Positions 23,091 to 32,671 of a stretch of 64,000 bases of DNA are shown here, in pieces (the first letter of the stretch is position 1; each line of letters starts with the position of its first letter). Location of the stretch: the NCBI GenBank assembly GCA_015055725.1, contig SVHO01000001.1:1-64000 (forward strand), read 5' to 3'. The notes under the pieces are model-generated. The model saw only the letters and a program-made list of their open reading frames with translations. It ran no database searches and was not told where the DNA came from. Origin of the DNA: Clostridiales bacterium (GTDB taxonomy: Bacteria; Bacillota; Clostridia; Christensenellales; Borkfalkiaceae). The translations under genes and the position numbers were made by a program.

Positions 23091-23620
23091 GAATAGTTGG
23101 CGGTAAATATAGGGGAATTTCTCTGACTGCGTTTGACGGGGATAAAATTCGCCCCACGTCAGATAAGGTTAGGGAAAGTTTCTTTAATATTATTCAGTTT
23201 GAAATTTACGGCAAAAGTTTTTTAGACTTGTTTTGTGGAACGGGTGCTATGGGAATTGAAGCACTTTCACGCGGGGCAAAAAGCGTTAACTTTAACGACG
23301 CGTCTAAAGAAAGCCTTGCTATTTTAAAAAAGAACTTGTCCAAGATTAAGGTTGACGGCGATTATACTATAACTAATTATAACGCCCAAGTTTACTTAAA
23401 GGGAGCGGATAAAAAGTTTGATTTTATTTATATTGACCCGCCTTATAAAAGTGAGTTAGGGCTAACTTGTTTGCCACTTGCACTTTCCGTACTTAACGAA
23501 AACGGGAAGATTATATTGGAAGATGAAAAGCCTTTTGATAAAGAAATCGACGGGTTAACCGTTATAGATAGAAGAAAATACGGCAGAGTGCATTTAACCT
23601 TTTTTGCAAAGGAGAAATAA
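23087..23620 (+). CDS. rsmD: 16S rRNA (guanine966-N2)-methyltransferase RsmD
   Basis: 177 residues. It uses a TTG start that overlaps the previous stop (TTGA). The start MRIVGGKYRGISL and RPTSDKVRESFFNII are family hallmarks. The SAM site is FLDLFCGTGAMGIEALSRGA and the catalytic motif is DPPY in YIDPPYKSE. The pairing rsmD-coaD is widely conserved. Followed after 2 bases by coaD. Confidence 0.95.
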   Translation: MRIVGGKYRGISLTAFDGDKIRPTSDKVRESFFNIIQFEIYGKSFLDLFCGTGAMGIEALSRGAKSVNFNDASKESLAILKKNLSKIKVDGDYTITNYNAQVYLKGADKKFDFIYIDPPYKSELGLTCLPLALSVLNENGKIILEDEKPFDKEIDGLTVIDRRKYGRVHLTFFAKEK

Positions 23621-23622
23621 TT

Positions 23623-24114
23623 ATGAAAACTTGTGTTTTTGCAGGTACGTTCGACCCCTTTACTAACGGGCACGCATACGTGGTTGAAAAATGCCTTGAA
23701 ATGTTTGATAAAGTTATAATTGCGGTTGGTGTTAACATAGATAAAACCCCGCTTTTTAACGAAGAGCAACGCGTAAACGCAATTAAGAAAATATATAGTG
23801 ATGAAAGCAGGGTTGAAGTTTTAACTTACGACGGAATGCTTGCCGACTTTATGAAACAAAAAGGCGTTAAAGTGACCGTTCGCGGTATTCGTAATCAAGA
23901 CGATTATAAGTATGAAACCACTATGGCGCATTATAATCAAGATATGTATCCTGAAATTATAACCGTTTATATCCCTACGCCCGTTGAGTTGACTTACGTT
24001 AGTTCTTCTGCAATCCGCAACATACTTGAACTAAACGGGGAAATTAAAGAATACGTTCCGCACGCTATTGCCGATTATTTAAAAGAGTGCTTAAAGGAAA
24101 GCAAAGGAAAATAA
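23623..24114 (+). CDS. coaD: Phosphopantetheine adenylyltransferase
   Basis: 163 residues; the penultimate step of coenzyme A synthesis. Nucleotidyltransferase motifs GTFDPFTNGH (residues 8-17) and YVSSSAIR near 127-134 are intact, as is RGIRNQDDYKYE. AAAGGAG precedes the ATG. Its last 24 bases overlap the end of ylbJ on the opposite strand and there is no terminator hairpin between the converging genes. Confidence 0.96.
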   Translation: MKTCVFAGTFDPFTNGHAYVVEKCLEMFDKVIIAVGVNIDKTPLFNEEQRVNAIKKIYSDESRVEVLTYDGMLADFMKQKGVKVTVRGIRNQDDYKYETTMAHYNQDMYPEIITVYIPTPVELTYVSSSAIRNILELNGEIKEYVPHAIADYLKECLKESKGK

Positions 24115-25068
24115 AAGACCAAACAAAAAATTTATTACCGCACACGTTAGTTTTGCAATAATAAACGGTGCGGTTTTTATTTTTGCAGTTTTAAGGTAGG
24201 CGATAGATTGTGCAATCACCGATAGTCCCCCAAAACCACAAATTGATGCGCACACGGGTAGAGTTAAAGGGGAAATTGGGGATAACGAGATTGTTTTAAG
24301 CCCCTTGGTGCTTTCAAACAGTCCGTAAACGATGCCCTCTGCAAGCGATTTATCCTTAACGATAGACGATAGGGCGTTAGATATGGGCGTTAAAACTCCA
24401 AAAGAACAAAGAATTTCTGTGAGCAAATAAAAAATCGTTATAACACCACCCACCACCAAAACCGATATAACCGCTGAATAAACGCTGTCGTATAAAAGGT
24501 TTTGTGATTTTTGTGAGTTAACCGCGCTTTTTGTTGCAAGCGGTTTTTCTTTTCGTTTATAAAAAGAAAAAATAAATCCTATAAGTAAGGCTGAAAGAAC
24601 GTGCGTTAAAAACAAAAGCAAGCCGAATTTAGCATTTTCAAACATAACGTTTCCAACGCTTGCGATTAAAAATACAGGCGAAGAAGTTGAGCAAAAAGCA
24701 CTTGCGCGTTCTGCTTCGGTTGGGGATATTGCCCCGCTAAGTTTTAAGTCGGCAACCGTTTTAGAGCCTATTGGGTAGCCTGAAAGTATGCTTAGAAAAA
24801 AAGCGTATCCCGTGCTTCCACCCGTGTTAAAAAGTTTTTTTGTGAGCGGTGAAAGTTTGTTTGATAGCGCACCCGTTATTTGCATTGAATTCATAATCGC
24901 GGTTATAAATAGATATGGGAAAGTGGTGGGCAAAACACAAGTTGCCCAAAGAATTATACCGTCGTTTACCGCGCTTGCTAAACTTTTTCCGAACGAAAGC
25001 ATAAGGGCAAAAGTTAAAAGAAGTGAAAATGCAACAATTTCAAAAAATACGTTTAATCTTTTCGTCAT
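24091..25068 (-). CDS. ylbJ: Sporulation integral membrane protein YlbJ
   Basis: 325 residues, about 8 hydrophobic segments. The nucleoside-transporter-gate-like pattern of YlbJ is present: LPTTFPYLFITAIMNSMQ, GYPIGSKTVADL and FCSTSSPVFLIASVG. In B. subtilis ylbJ belongs to the sigma-E regulon and is needed for heat-resistant spores. No SD precedes the ATG. A good sigma-E-like promoter (25074-25102, - strand) would place the transcript start close to the ATG. Confidence 0.92.
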   Translation of the reverse strand: MTKRLNVFFEIVAFSLLLTFALMLSFGKSLASAVNDGIILWATCVLPTTFPYLFITAIMNSMQITGALSNKLSPLTKKLFNTGGSTGYAFFLSILSGYPIGSKTVADLKLSGAISPTEAERASAFCSTSSPVFLIASVGNVMFENAKFGLLLFLTHVLSALLIGFIFSFYKRKEKPLATKSAVNSQKSQNLLYDSVYSAVISVLVVGGVITIFYLLTEILCSFGVLTPISNALSSIVKDKSLAEGIVYGLFESTKGLKTISLSPISPLTLPVCASICGFGGLSVIAQSIAYLKTAKIKTAPFIIAKLTCAVINFLFGLLFSFAFL

Positions 25069-25073
25069 AATAT

Positions 25074-25102
25074 ATTGTATTAAGACTTGAAAAAAAATAT
25101 GG
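25074..25102 (-). promoter_or_regulatory. Sigma-E-like promoter of ylbJ
   Basis: Read on the - strand: CCATATT (25096-25102), exactly 14 bases, AATACAAT (25074-25081), 7 of 8 to the sigma-E -10 CATACAnT and 6 of 7 at -35. The ATG follows 5 bases after the -10. It overlaps the divergent rarA promoter. Confidence 0.6.
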
Positions 25103-25115
25103 GATATGTTAAAAT
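25087..25115 (+). promoter_or_regulatory. Sigma-A promoter of rarA, predicting a leaderless mRNA
   Basis: TTGAAA (25087-25092), a 17-base spacer, TAAAAT (25110-25115). The ATG at 25122 is 7 bases past the -10, i.e. at the predicted +1, and there is no SD. Confidence 0.65.
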
Positions 25116-25121
25116 ATTTTT

Positions 25122-26429
25122 ATGGATTTATTTGATTTGGCAAACAGAAAAAGCGTTAGCGCACCGCTCGCCGAAAGAATGCGCGCAAAAACTCTATCAG
25201 ATTTTATCGGGCAAGAGCATATCGTTTCGGAAACGGGGCTTTTGCGCCGTGCCATAAAAACGGATAGGCTTGGCAGTTGCATTTTTTGGGGTCCACCGGG
25301 GTGTGGAAAAACTACGCTTGCAAACGTTATAGCAAACGGCACGGACGGGAATTTCGTCAAACTTAACGCCGTTAATAGCGGTGTTGCAGACGTTAAAAGG
25401 GTTATCGAAGAAGCGCAAACGAACGCTAAACTTTACGGCAAGAAAACTTATCTATTGCTTGATGAGTGCCATCGCTTTAACAAAACGCAAAGCGATAGTT
25501 TGCTCCCTGCCATAGAGCGTGGCGATATAATTTTTATCGGTTCTACGACCGAAAACCCCTTTGCTTCAATGACGCCTGCTATCGTTTCAAGGTGTAGGGT
25601 GTTTGAACTTAAACGCCTTTCACAAGAAAATATTGAAAAGGCTCTTGTTAAAGCAGTTTTAGATAAAGAAAACGGTTTAGGAAATTACGATTTAACGCTA
25701 ACCGAAGATGCGCTTAAACATATAGCGCGCGCTTCGGCAGGGGATTTAAGGGTTGCTTATAACGCGCTTGAACTTGCAACGCTAACTACTTCGCCTGACG
25801 AAAACGGCAAAATTACGATTACGCTTAAAGATGCAGAAGAGTCTATTCAACAAAAGGCGCTATCATTTGACGAAAATTTATATTACGATATTTTGTCGGC
25901 ATTTTGCAAAAGTTTGCGTGGAAGTGATGCAAACGCCGCGCTATACTATATGCAACGGCTCATTAAGGGTGGGTGTGACCCCTTGCTTTTAGCGAGAAGG
26001 CTAGTCGTTCATTCTGCGGAGGACGTTGGCATGGCAGACCCTAACGCGTTAGTTGTTGCAACGAGCGCGCTTACCGCTTATCAAAATTTAGGCTTACCAG
26101 AAGGGTTGATTCCACTTTCCCAAGCGGTCATTTACGTTTGTGAGGCGGAAAAATCCAATTCGGTTGTAGAGGCAATGTATTCGGCGGAAGAAGACGCCGT
26201 TTCTGTTAAAGACGACAACGTGCCTGCACACTTAAAAAATTACGAGTTTGCAAGTAAAAAAGATAAACTCAATAAGGCAAATTATAAGTACCCGCACGAT
26301 TACGGTGGATACGTTGAGCAACAATATTTGCCCGACAGCATTAAAGACAAAATTTATTATAAACCAAAAGACAACGGATATGAAAAAACCGTTAAAGAAA
26401 TTAGAAAGAAAAAAGGCAAAAAAGCATAA
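25122..26429 (+). CDS. rarA: Replication-associated recombination protein RarA (MgsA)
   Basis: 435 residues, AAA+ ATPase of the clamp-loader clade acting at stalled replication forks. Walker A is GPPGCGKTTLA (about 47-57), Walker B is LLLDECHRF, sensor 1 is IFIGSTTENPF. The C-terminal tetramerisation region with LLARRLVVHSAEDVGMADP and YKYPHDYGGYVEQQYLPD is present. The start fits the RPxxLxxFIGQEH-type N-terminus (ERMRAKTLSDFIGQEHIV). Followed after 19 bases by tex. Confidence 0.96.
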   Translation: MDLFDLANRKSVSAPLAERMRAKTLSDFIGQEHIVSETGLLRRAIKTDRLGSCIFWGPPGCGKTTLANVIANGTDGNFVKLNAVNSGVADVKRVIEEAQTNAKLYGKKTYLLLDECHRFNKTQSDSLLPAIERGDIIFIGSTTENPFASMTPAIVSRCRVFELKRLSQENIEKALVKAVLDKENGLGNYDLTLTEDALKHIARASAGDLRVAYNALELATLTTSPDENGKITITLKDAEESIQQKALSFDENLYYDILSAFCKSLRGSDANAALYYMQRLIKGGCDPLLLARRLVVHSAEDVGMADPNALVVATSALTAYQNLGLPEGLIPLSQAVIYVCEAEKSNSVVEAMYSAEEDAVSVKDDNVPAHLKNYEFASKKDKLNKANYKYPHDYGGYVEQQYLPDSIKDKIYYKPKDNGYEKTVKEIRKKKGKKA

Positions 26430-26448
26430 ATAAAAAAAGGACTAAATT

Positions 26449-28737
26449 ATGGACTACGCATTAAAATTATCAAAAGAATTTAACTTACGCGCCGATTATT
26501 CGGCAAACATCATAACGCTTATTGACGAAGACAACACTATTCCGTTTATTGCAAGATATCGTAAAGAAATGACGGGTTCTTGTGACGACCAAGTGTTAAG
26601 AGAATTTGCCGATAGGCTTAAATATTTAAGAAACCTTGATAAAAGAAAAGAAGAAATTGCAAATTCTATTACCGAACAAGGCAAGATGACAGATGAAATT
26701 ATGATTGCCCTTGCAGGTGCGGAAACTATGACCGAAGCGGAAGATATTTATAGACCGTTTAAACAAAAGAGAAAAACGCGCGCTTCGGTTGCTATTGAAA
26801 AAGGACTTTTGCCCCTTGCTGAATTTATTTTGTCGCAAGAAAAAGACGGTGCGGTTTTAGAGCAAGCGAAAAATTATATTAACCAAGAAAAAGGCGTTGA
26901 AGATACCGTGCAAGCGATTGCGGGGGCAAAGGATATTATTGCCGAAAAAGTTAGTGACGACGCTGAACTTAGAAAAACGTTGCGTAAAAAAGTTATGGAA
27001 GTTGGCGAACTCACTTGCAAACTTTTAGAAAATGAAAATTCAAAAACTTACGATATGTACGCCGAATATTCTGAAAAAATAAGCAAAATTCCGTCGCATA
27101 GAATTCTTGCGGTTAACCGTGGTGAAAAGGAAGAGTGCTTAAAAGTAAGCGTTGCCGTTGACACCCAAGCGTTTATTGAAGCAATTCAAACCGTTTACGT
27201 TAAAGGGGAAGGGGAAAAGCAAGATTTGGTTAAAGATGCGTGTGCAGACGCTTATTCAAGGCTTATATTCCCGTCGATTGAGCGTGAAGTTAGAAGCGAG
27301 CTAACCGAAAAAGCAAGCGAACAAGCAATCAAAATGTTTGAAGTAAACTTGCGCCCCTTGCTTTTACAACCACCGCTTAAAGGAAAAATCATTTTAGGGC
27401 TTGACCCTGCTTATAGAACGGGTTGCAAAATTGCGGTTGTGGATAGCGAGGGCAACGTTTTGGATACGGCTGTCGTTTACCCAACGCCACCGCAAAACAA
27501 AATTGAAGAAGCAAAAGCAGTGCTTTTAAAACTTATTGATAAACATGGCGTGTCGGTTATTTCTATCGGCAACGGCACGGCAAGTAAAGAGAGTGAAATT
27601 TTCGTTGCAAATATGATAAAGGAAAGCGGTAAAGAACTCTCCTACGCCGTGGTTAACGAAGCGGGCGCGTCCGTTTATAGTGCAAGTAAATTAGGGGCGG
27701 AAGAATTCCCCGATTACGAGCCTGCCCAAAGAAGCGCAGTTTCTATCGCAAGGCGTTTGCAAGACCCCCTTGCCGAACTTATCAAGATTGACGTTAAGTC
27801 TATCGGCGTTGGGCAATATCAACACGACATGCCTGAAAAACGCCTTGAAGAAGTGCTTGGCGGTGTGGTTGAAGACTGCGTTAACAGCGTTGGCGTTGAC
27901 CTTAACACCGCGTCTGCAAGTTTGCTTTCTTACGTTGCAGGGCTAAATAAGGGTATTGCAAAAGAAATTGTTGAATATAGAAAAAACAAACCGTTTATGA
28001 AAAGGGAAGACCTTTTGAAAGTTAAAAAACTTGGCGAAAAGGCATTCCTTCAATGCGCAGGGTTTTTAAGAATAGTTGGCGGAAATATTTTAGATAATAC
28101 GGGTGTTCACCCAGAGTCTTATCCCGCGGTTGAAAAACTTTTATCGGCAACGGGCTACACGCTTTTAGACGTTGCGAACGGAAAGATTTCAGATATTAAA
28201 CAAAGAATTGAACAAAAGGGTTGGGACGTTTGTGCACACGAGTGTGGCGTTGGTGTTCCCACCGTTCAAGATATCGTAAATGAGTTGTTAAAACCCGGTC
28301 GCGATATTCGTGACACGTTGCCAAAACCCATTTTAAGAAGCGACCTTATGGACCTTGCAGACCTTAAAGAAGGCATGGAAATCAACGGAACTGTTAGAAA
28401 CGTTATAGACTTTGGTGTTTTCGTTGATATCGGTGTTCATCAAGACGGTTTGGTTCATATTTCTCAAATATCTGATAATTATATCAAGCACCCGTCTGAC
28501 GTGTTAAAAGTTGGCGATTTGGTTAAAGTTAAAGTTTTGGGTGTCGACACGGTTAAGAAAAAAATTTCACTCACGATGAAAACGGCGGAATTACCGCACG
28601 GAATTGCCGTTGGCAATCAAAAAACGGATAGAGAAAGAAAGCAAGGCAGAATTAACGCAGAAAAGAAAAAGAGCGAGAGCAAAAATATGTCTAATGAAGA
28701 TATGGTTGCACTCTTAATGAAAAAATTCGGTAGATAA
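26449..28737 (+). CDS. tex: Tex-family S1 RNA-binding protein (YhgF)
   Basis: 762 residues, slightly over the usual size. Tex is a nucleic-acid-binding factor linked to transcription and tolerance of stress. Order of domains: N-terminal helical Tex_N (about 1-190, PFIARYRKEMTGSCDDQVLREF), a YqgF-like RNase-H fold (about 310-440, GKIILGLDPAYRTGCKIAVVD), a helix-hairpin-helix block (about 480-545, LNTASASLLSYVAGLNKGIAKEIVEYR in part) and a C-terminal S1 domain (about 640-710, NGTVRNVIDFGVFVDIGVHQDGL). All parts appear intact. Confidence 0.95.
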   Translation: MDYALKLSKEFNLRADYSANIITLIDEDNTIPFIARYRKEMTGSCDDQVLREFADRLKYLRNLDKRKEEIANSITEQGKMTDEIMIALAGAETMTEAEDIYRPFKQKRKTRASVAIEKGLLPLAEFILSQEKDGAVLEQAKNYINQEKGVEDTVQAIAGAKDIIAEKVSDDAELRKTLRKKVMEVGELTCKLLENENSKTYDMYAEYSEKISKIPSHRILAVNRGEKEECLKVSVAVDTQAFIEAIQTVYVKGEGEKQDLVKDACADAYSRLIFPSIEREVRSELTEKASEQAIKMFEVNLRPLLLQPPLKGKIILGLDPAYRTGCKIAVVDSEGNVLDTAVVYPTPPQNKIEEAKAVLLKLIDKHGVSVISIGNGTASKESEIFVANMIKESGKELSYAVVNEAGASVYSASKLGAEEFPDYEPAQRSAVSIARRLQDPLAELIKIDVKSIGVGQYQHDMPEKRLEEVLGGVVEDCVNSVGVDLNTASASLLSYVAGLNKGIAKEIVEYRKNKPFMKREDLLKVKKLGEKAFLQCAGFLRIVGGNILDNTGVHPESYPAVEKLLSATGYTLLDVANGKISDIKQRIEQKGWDVCAHECGVGVPTVQDIVNELLKPGRDIRDTLPKPILRSDLMDLADLKEGMEINGTVRNVIDFGVFVDIGVHQDGLVHISQISDNYIKHPSDVLKVGDLVKVKVLGVDTVKKKISLTMKTAELPHGIAVGNQKTDRERKQGRINAEKKKSESKNMSNEDMVALLMKKFGR

Positions 28738-28741
28738 AAAA

Positions 28742-28772
28742 ATGCCGACGCTATTTTTAGCGTCGGCATAAT
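28742..28772. terminator. Bidirectional terminator between tex and the glycerophosphodiesterase gene
   Basis: 12-bp stem at 28742-28753 with 28758-28769, TTTT loop, A-rich left flank and T-rich right flank. Confidence 0.9.
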
Positions 28773-28776
28773 TATT

Positions 28777-29493
28777 TTACGGAATAAATTTTTCAAAAAT
28801 TATGTTTTTTGCATAAGGTTTAATTTCTTTTGCCGTTTGTTTATCGGTGACTGTCCACGTTATAACGGGCGTGTTTTTAACCAAACTTTTTTTGAGTGGT
28901 AAATCGTTATACGAATAACTTATAAAATCAGGTTTAATAACTCTGTTAAGAAGCATATTTTTAACGACTATCCTTTTTATGAAAGGCAAATTTTTTGAAT
29001 AAGTTTTAGAGCCGAGTATTCCCCTAATAAATTGTGGTGCAAGTTTTTTGATTTCTTTTATGATGAGTGGATTAAACGATTGAACGGCAAATTCGCCCTT
29101 ATAATTTTTTAGCATGTCAACCGCTTTTTTAACGTAAGATTTATCGGGCTGGTCCTTAAACTCTATTAAAAGCGGGGTTTTCCCGTCAACCAAACTTAAA
29201 ACGCTTTGAAAAGTTGGGATAGTTTCTTCACAGCCGATAAGTTTTAGTTTTTTTAGTTCTAAAGTAGTTTTGTCGTAAATATTTCCGTCCGCCCCCGTCA
29301 TTCTATTGAGTGTTTGGTCGTGAAAAGAATAAATTTCACCATCACTACTCGTGCGAAGGTCAATTTCTATGGGGAAGCCGTTATCTATGGCGTTTTTATA
29401 CGCCGAGATTGAATTTTCAACCACGTTTTCGCCCCAAAGACCTCGGTGGGCAATAGGTTTTGTTAAAAGCCAACAATCTTCTTTAATTCTCAT
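28777..29493 (-). CDS. Glycerophosphodiester phosphodiesterase (GlpQ/UgpQ type)
   Basis: 238 residues, no signal peptide, so cytoplasmic UgpQ type. It cleaves glycerophosphodiesters to sn-glycerol-3-phosphate and alcohol. GDPD signatures: IAHRGLWGENVVENSISAY with the catalytic His, IEIDLRTSSDGEIYSFHDQTLNRMTG with the metal-binding E/D and second His, then LIEFKD. It stands alone facing tex, divergent from lepA. Confidence 0.9.
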   Translation of the reverse strand: MRIKEDCWLLTKPIAHRGLWGENVVENSISAYKNAIDNGFPIEIDLRTSSDGEIYSFHDQTLNRMTGADGNIYDKTTLELKKLKLIGCEETIPTFQSVLSLVDGKTPLLIEFKDQPDKSYVKKAVDMLKNYKGEFAVQSFNPLIIKEIKKLAPQFIRGILGSKTYSKNLPFIKRIVVKNMLLNRVIKPDFISYSYNDLPLKKSLVKNTPVITWTVTDKQTAKEIKPYAKNIIFEKFIP

Positions 29494-29582
29494 TTTATCA
29501 CCGTTTTTAATTTACTTGCAAAATTTTATATTATATTATATACTATTTATTGTATTTTTCATTATAAACAAAAAGGAACACT

Positions 29583-31394
29583 ATGTCAATAAACAAAGAA
29601 AACATCAGAAATTTTTGTATAGTTGCGCATATCGACCACGGTAAAAGCACGCTTGCCGATAGGCTTATGGAAAAAACGGGGCAAGTTAGCGAGCGCGATA
29701 TGGAAGAACAGTTGCTTGACTCAATGGACTTAGAGCGTGAAAGGGGCATAACTATAAAACTAACCCCCGTTAGAATGTTTTATAAAGCGAAAGATGGCAA
29801 AGAATACGTTTTTAACCTTATAGACACCCCCGGCCACGTTGACTTTACTTATGAAGTTTCACGTTCACTCAAAGCGTGTGAAGGTGCAATTTTAATCGTT
29901 GACGCAACGCAAGGCGTTCAAGCACAAACGCTTGCCAACGCTTATCTTGCCATTGACAACGACTTAGAAATTATGCCCGTCATAAACAAGGTGGACCTTG
30001 CATCCGCGCGCCCAGACGAAGCGGGCAGAGAACTTGAAGATATTTTAGGGATAGACGCTTCTGACGCGCCAAGAATTTCAGCAAAAACAGGCTATAATAT
30101 TGAGGAAGTTTTAGAACAAGTCGTCACCAAAATTCCTGCGCCAAAGGGAGATGACAACGCCCCGCTCAAAGCGCTTCTCTTTGATAGTTATTACGATAAT
30201 TTCAAGGGCGTTATTTGTTTCGTGCGCATTATGGACGGACAAGTTAAGGTTGGAACGAAAATAAAAACGTTTATGTCGGATAAGCAGTTTGACGTGACTG
30301 AAGTTGGGGTGTTTTCTCCAAAGATGCAAGCAAAAGACAGTTTGTCTGCGGGCGAAGTTGGTTATATTGCGGCAAGCATTAAAAGCATTGAAGACACTGC
30401 CGTTGGCGACACTATAACTCAAGTTGACAACCCTGCAAAACAACCGCTTGCAGGCTATAAAAAAGCGTTGCCAATGGTCTTTTCGGGCGTGTTCCCGCTT
30501 GACGGCTCTAAGTTTAACGACTTAAAAGACGCGCTTTTAAAACTTAAACTTAACGATGCCGCGCTCTCTATTGAAACGGATAATTCTGCTGCGCTCGGCT
30601 TTGGGTTCCGTTGCGGATTTTTAGGGCTTTTGCATATGGACGTTATCCAAGAAAGAATTGAACGTGAGTTTGACCTTGAAATTATAACTACCGCTCCTTC
30701 GGTTTCTTATAAAGTTTATAAAACGGACGGCACGCAATTAGTCATTGAAAACCCCACTCACTTGCCACCCGTGACTGAAATTGATTATATGGAAGAACCG
30801 ATAATTAACGCAAGCATTTTCACTCCGCCTGAATACGTTGGTCCTATTATGGAACTTTGCCAATATAAGCGCGGTGTGTATAAAGATATGGTGTATCTTG
30901 ATAAAACGAGAGTTGAACTTAAATACACTTTACCACTAAATGAAATTATTTACGACTTTTTCGATAGTTTAAAATCGCGCACCAAAGGATACGCATCTTT
31001 TGACTACGAGATAAGTGGCTATCAAAGAAGTGACCTTGTTAAACTTGATATGCTACTTAACGGCGATATTTGTGACGCGCTTTCTATAATCGTTCACAAA
31101 GATAAAGCGTACGAACGCGGAAGACAAATTGCAGAAAAACTTAAAGACGTTATTCCACGCCAAATGTTTGAAATACCTATTCAGGCGGCGGTTGGCGGAA
31201 AGATTATCGCGCGTGAAACGGTTAAGGCGTTTAGAAAAGACGTGCTTGCTAAATGCTACGGCGGTGACGTGACCAGAAAGAAAAAACTTTTAGAAAAACA
31301 AAAAGAAGGCAAGAAGAAGATGCGCTCTATCGGCACGGTTGAAATTCCGTCCGAAGCGTTTATATCTATTCTTAAAACGGATAACGATAGGTAA
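29583..31394 (+). CDS. lepA: Elongation factor 4 (LepA)
   Basis: 603 residues, typical. A ribosome-bound GTPase that back-translocates or aids initiation/assembly. G motifs: AHIDHGKST (G1), ERGITIK (switch I), DTPGHVDF (G3), NKVD (G4). LepA hallmarks in the C-terminal domain: [13 protein letters not shown] and [24 protein letters not shown]-like KKMRSIG. AAAGGAAC precedes the ATG. hemW follows after 4 bases, a widely conserved pair. Confidence 0.98.
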   Translation: MSINKENIRNFCIVAHIDHGKSTLADRLMEKTGQVSERDMEEQLLDSMDLERERGITIKLTPVRMFYKAKDGKEYVFNLIDTPGHVDFTYEVSRSLKACEGAILIVDATQGVQAQTLANAYLAIDNDLEIMPVINKVDLASARPDEAGRELEDILGIDASDAPRISAKTGYNIEEVLEQVVTKIPAPKGDDNAPLKALLFDSYYDNFKGVICFVRIMDGQVKVGTKIKTFMSDKQFDVTEVGVFSPKMQAKDSLSAGEVGYIAASIKSIEDTAVGDTITQVDNPAKQPLAGYKKALPMVFSGVFPLDGSKFNDLKDALLKLKLNDAALSIETDNSAALGFGFRCGFLGLLHMDVIQERIEREFDLEIITTAPSVSYKVYKTDGTQLVIENPTHLPPVTEIDYMEEPIINASIFTPPEYVGPIMELCQYKRGVYKDMVYLDKTRVELKYTLPLNEIIYDFFDSLKSRTKGYASFDYEISGYQRSDLVKLDMLLNGDICDALSIIVHKDKAYERGRQIAEKLKDVIPRQMFEIPIQAAVGGKIIARETVKAFRKDVLAKCYGGDVTRKKKLLEKQKEGKKKMRSIGTVEIPSEAFISILKTDNDR

Positions 31395-31398
31395 AATT

Positions 31399-32511
31399 AT
31401 GGCAGGAATTTACGTTCACGTTCCATTTTGCAAACAAAAATGCACGTATTGTGACTTTGCGTCTTTCCCAAGGGAAATAAGTAAGGCGGAAAGTTATTTT
31501 GCGTGTCTTTACCGTGAAATCGAAGGGCGCAGTAAACAATACCCCGATAAAATTATTGATACCATTTATATAGGCGGAGGAACGCCGTCCGTGGTTGACG
31601 CAAAGTTTATTGCGGGCGCGATAAGGCAAATTAAGAAGTGCTTTACGGTTAAAAAAGATGCTGAAATAACCATTGAACTTAATCCTGGCACGGTAGACGA
31701 GCAAAAAATTAAACAATATAAACAAGTTGGCGTAAATAGATTTTCGGTTGGGCTACAAACGGGGTATGACGACCAACTTAAAAGGCTTAACCGCATACAC
31801 ACGGCAAAAGACTTTTTAACTTGTTGCAATCTTTTAAAAGGTGAGAACGTTAGTGCGGATATTTTGATTGGTATTCACGGCCAAACCTTAGAGCAAGTTC
31901 AAAAAAGCATTGACTTAGCGATTGCAGGTGGCGTTAGCCATATATCCGTTTACGCCTTAACCCCAGAAGTCGGCACGCCTATTTATACAGATTATCTTAA
32001 CGGTGAGTTGCCAAGTGACGACGAAATTGCCGACCTTTACGACGGGGTTAGAGAATACTTAAAGCAAAAAGGTTTTTTCCGTTATGAAGTTTCTAACTTT
32101 GCTAAAACGGGGTTTGAATCTAAGCACAATTTAAATTATTGGAGACGCGGTGAATATATCGGCGTTGGCGTTTCTGCAAGTTCGTTTGCAGATGATAGAC
32201 GGTTTACCAACACGTTTAATATAGACGAATATATGAACGCCGTGATTTTCAACAAGTCACCCGAAATTTCAAGTGACGTAATTGAAAAAGAAGACGCCAA
32301 GTTTGAAAAAATTATGCTTGCTCTTCGCACGGCGGAAGGGTTAAACGTTAAAGAATTTAACAAATTGTTTGACGCCGATTTTGACAGCGAATATAAATCC
32401 GTTTTGGATAAAAAAATGCGTTTTATGGATAGAAACGGTGACGTTTTAAAAATTAAAGACGACTATCTATACGTGCAAAACGACATAATTCTTGCTTTTA
32501 TGAAAGGATAA
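31399..32511 (+). CDS. hemW: Radical SAM protein HemW (oxygen-independent coproporphyrinogen oxidase-like)
   Basis: 370 residues from ATG 31399; a longer reading would overlap lepA and has no family match. The radical SAM cluster motif is C11-x3-C15-x2-C18 in FCKQKCTYCDF. GGGTPS and NPGT motifs and the HemW_C region at the end are present. HemW is regarded as a heme chaperone rather than CPDH; the second conserved Cys of true HemN is not expected here. No heme genes lie near. Confidence 0.93.
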   Translation: MAGIYVHVPFCKQKCTYCDFASFPREISKAESYFACLYREIEGRSKQYPDKIIDTIYIGGGTPSVVDAKFIAGAIRQIKKCFTVKKDAEITIELNPGTVDEQKIKQYKQVGVNRFSVGLQTGYDDQLKRLNRIHTAKDFLTCCNLLKGENVSADILIGIHGQTLEQVQKSIDLAIAGGVSHISVYALTPEVGTPIYTDYLNGELPSDDEIADLYDGVREYLKQKGFFRYEVSNFAKTGFESKHNLNYWRRGEYIGVGVSASSFADDRRFTNTFNIDEYMNAVIFNKSPEISSDVIEKEDAKFEKIMLALRTAEGLNVKEFNKLFDADFDSEYKSVLDKKMRFMDRNGDVLKIKDDYLYVQNDIILAFMKG

Positions 32512-32527
32512 CAATTAAAAAAAGCAT

Positions 32528-32560
32528 AAAACGGCGGAAGAAACTGCCGTTTTTTATTTC
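32528..32560 (+). terminator. Intrinsic terminator after hemW
   Basis: AAAACGGC (32528-32535) with GCCGTTTT (32546-32553) followed by a T-rich run. Confidence 0.85.
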
Positions 32561-32671
32561 TTTTTTTAAGTTAAAGTAAAAAGCGTTTCTACAAAAAACC
32601 AAAATAAACACTAAAATCTTATCAAAAAATATATTTTTGCCGTGCTATTATTTTTTTGCACGGGGGAGATT

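Noticed and set aside
24091-24114. Frameshift or misassembly at the coaD/ylbJ overlap
   Set aside because: Both proteins end with family-typical lengths; a 24-base tail-to-tail overlap is compatible with intact genes.
29351-29644. Long open frames opposite to known genes (for example across ugpQ, mgtE and ppdK)
   Set aside because: They are antisense or out-of-frame shadows without ribosome sites or recognisable domains.
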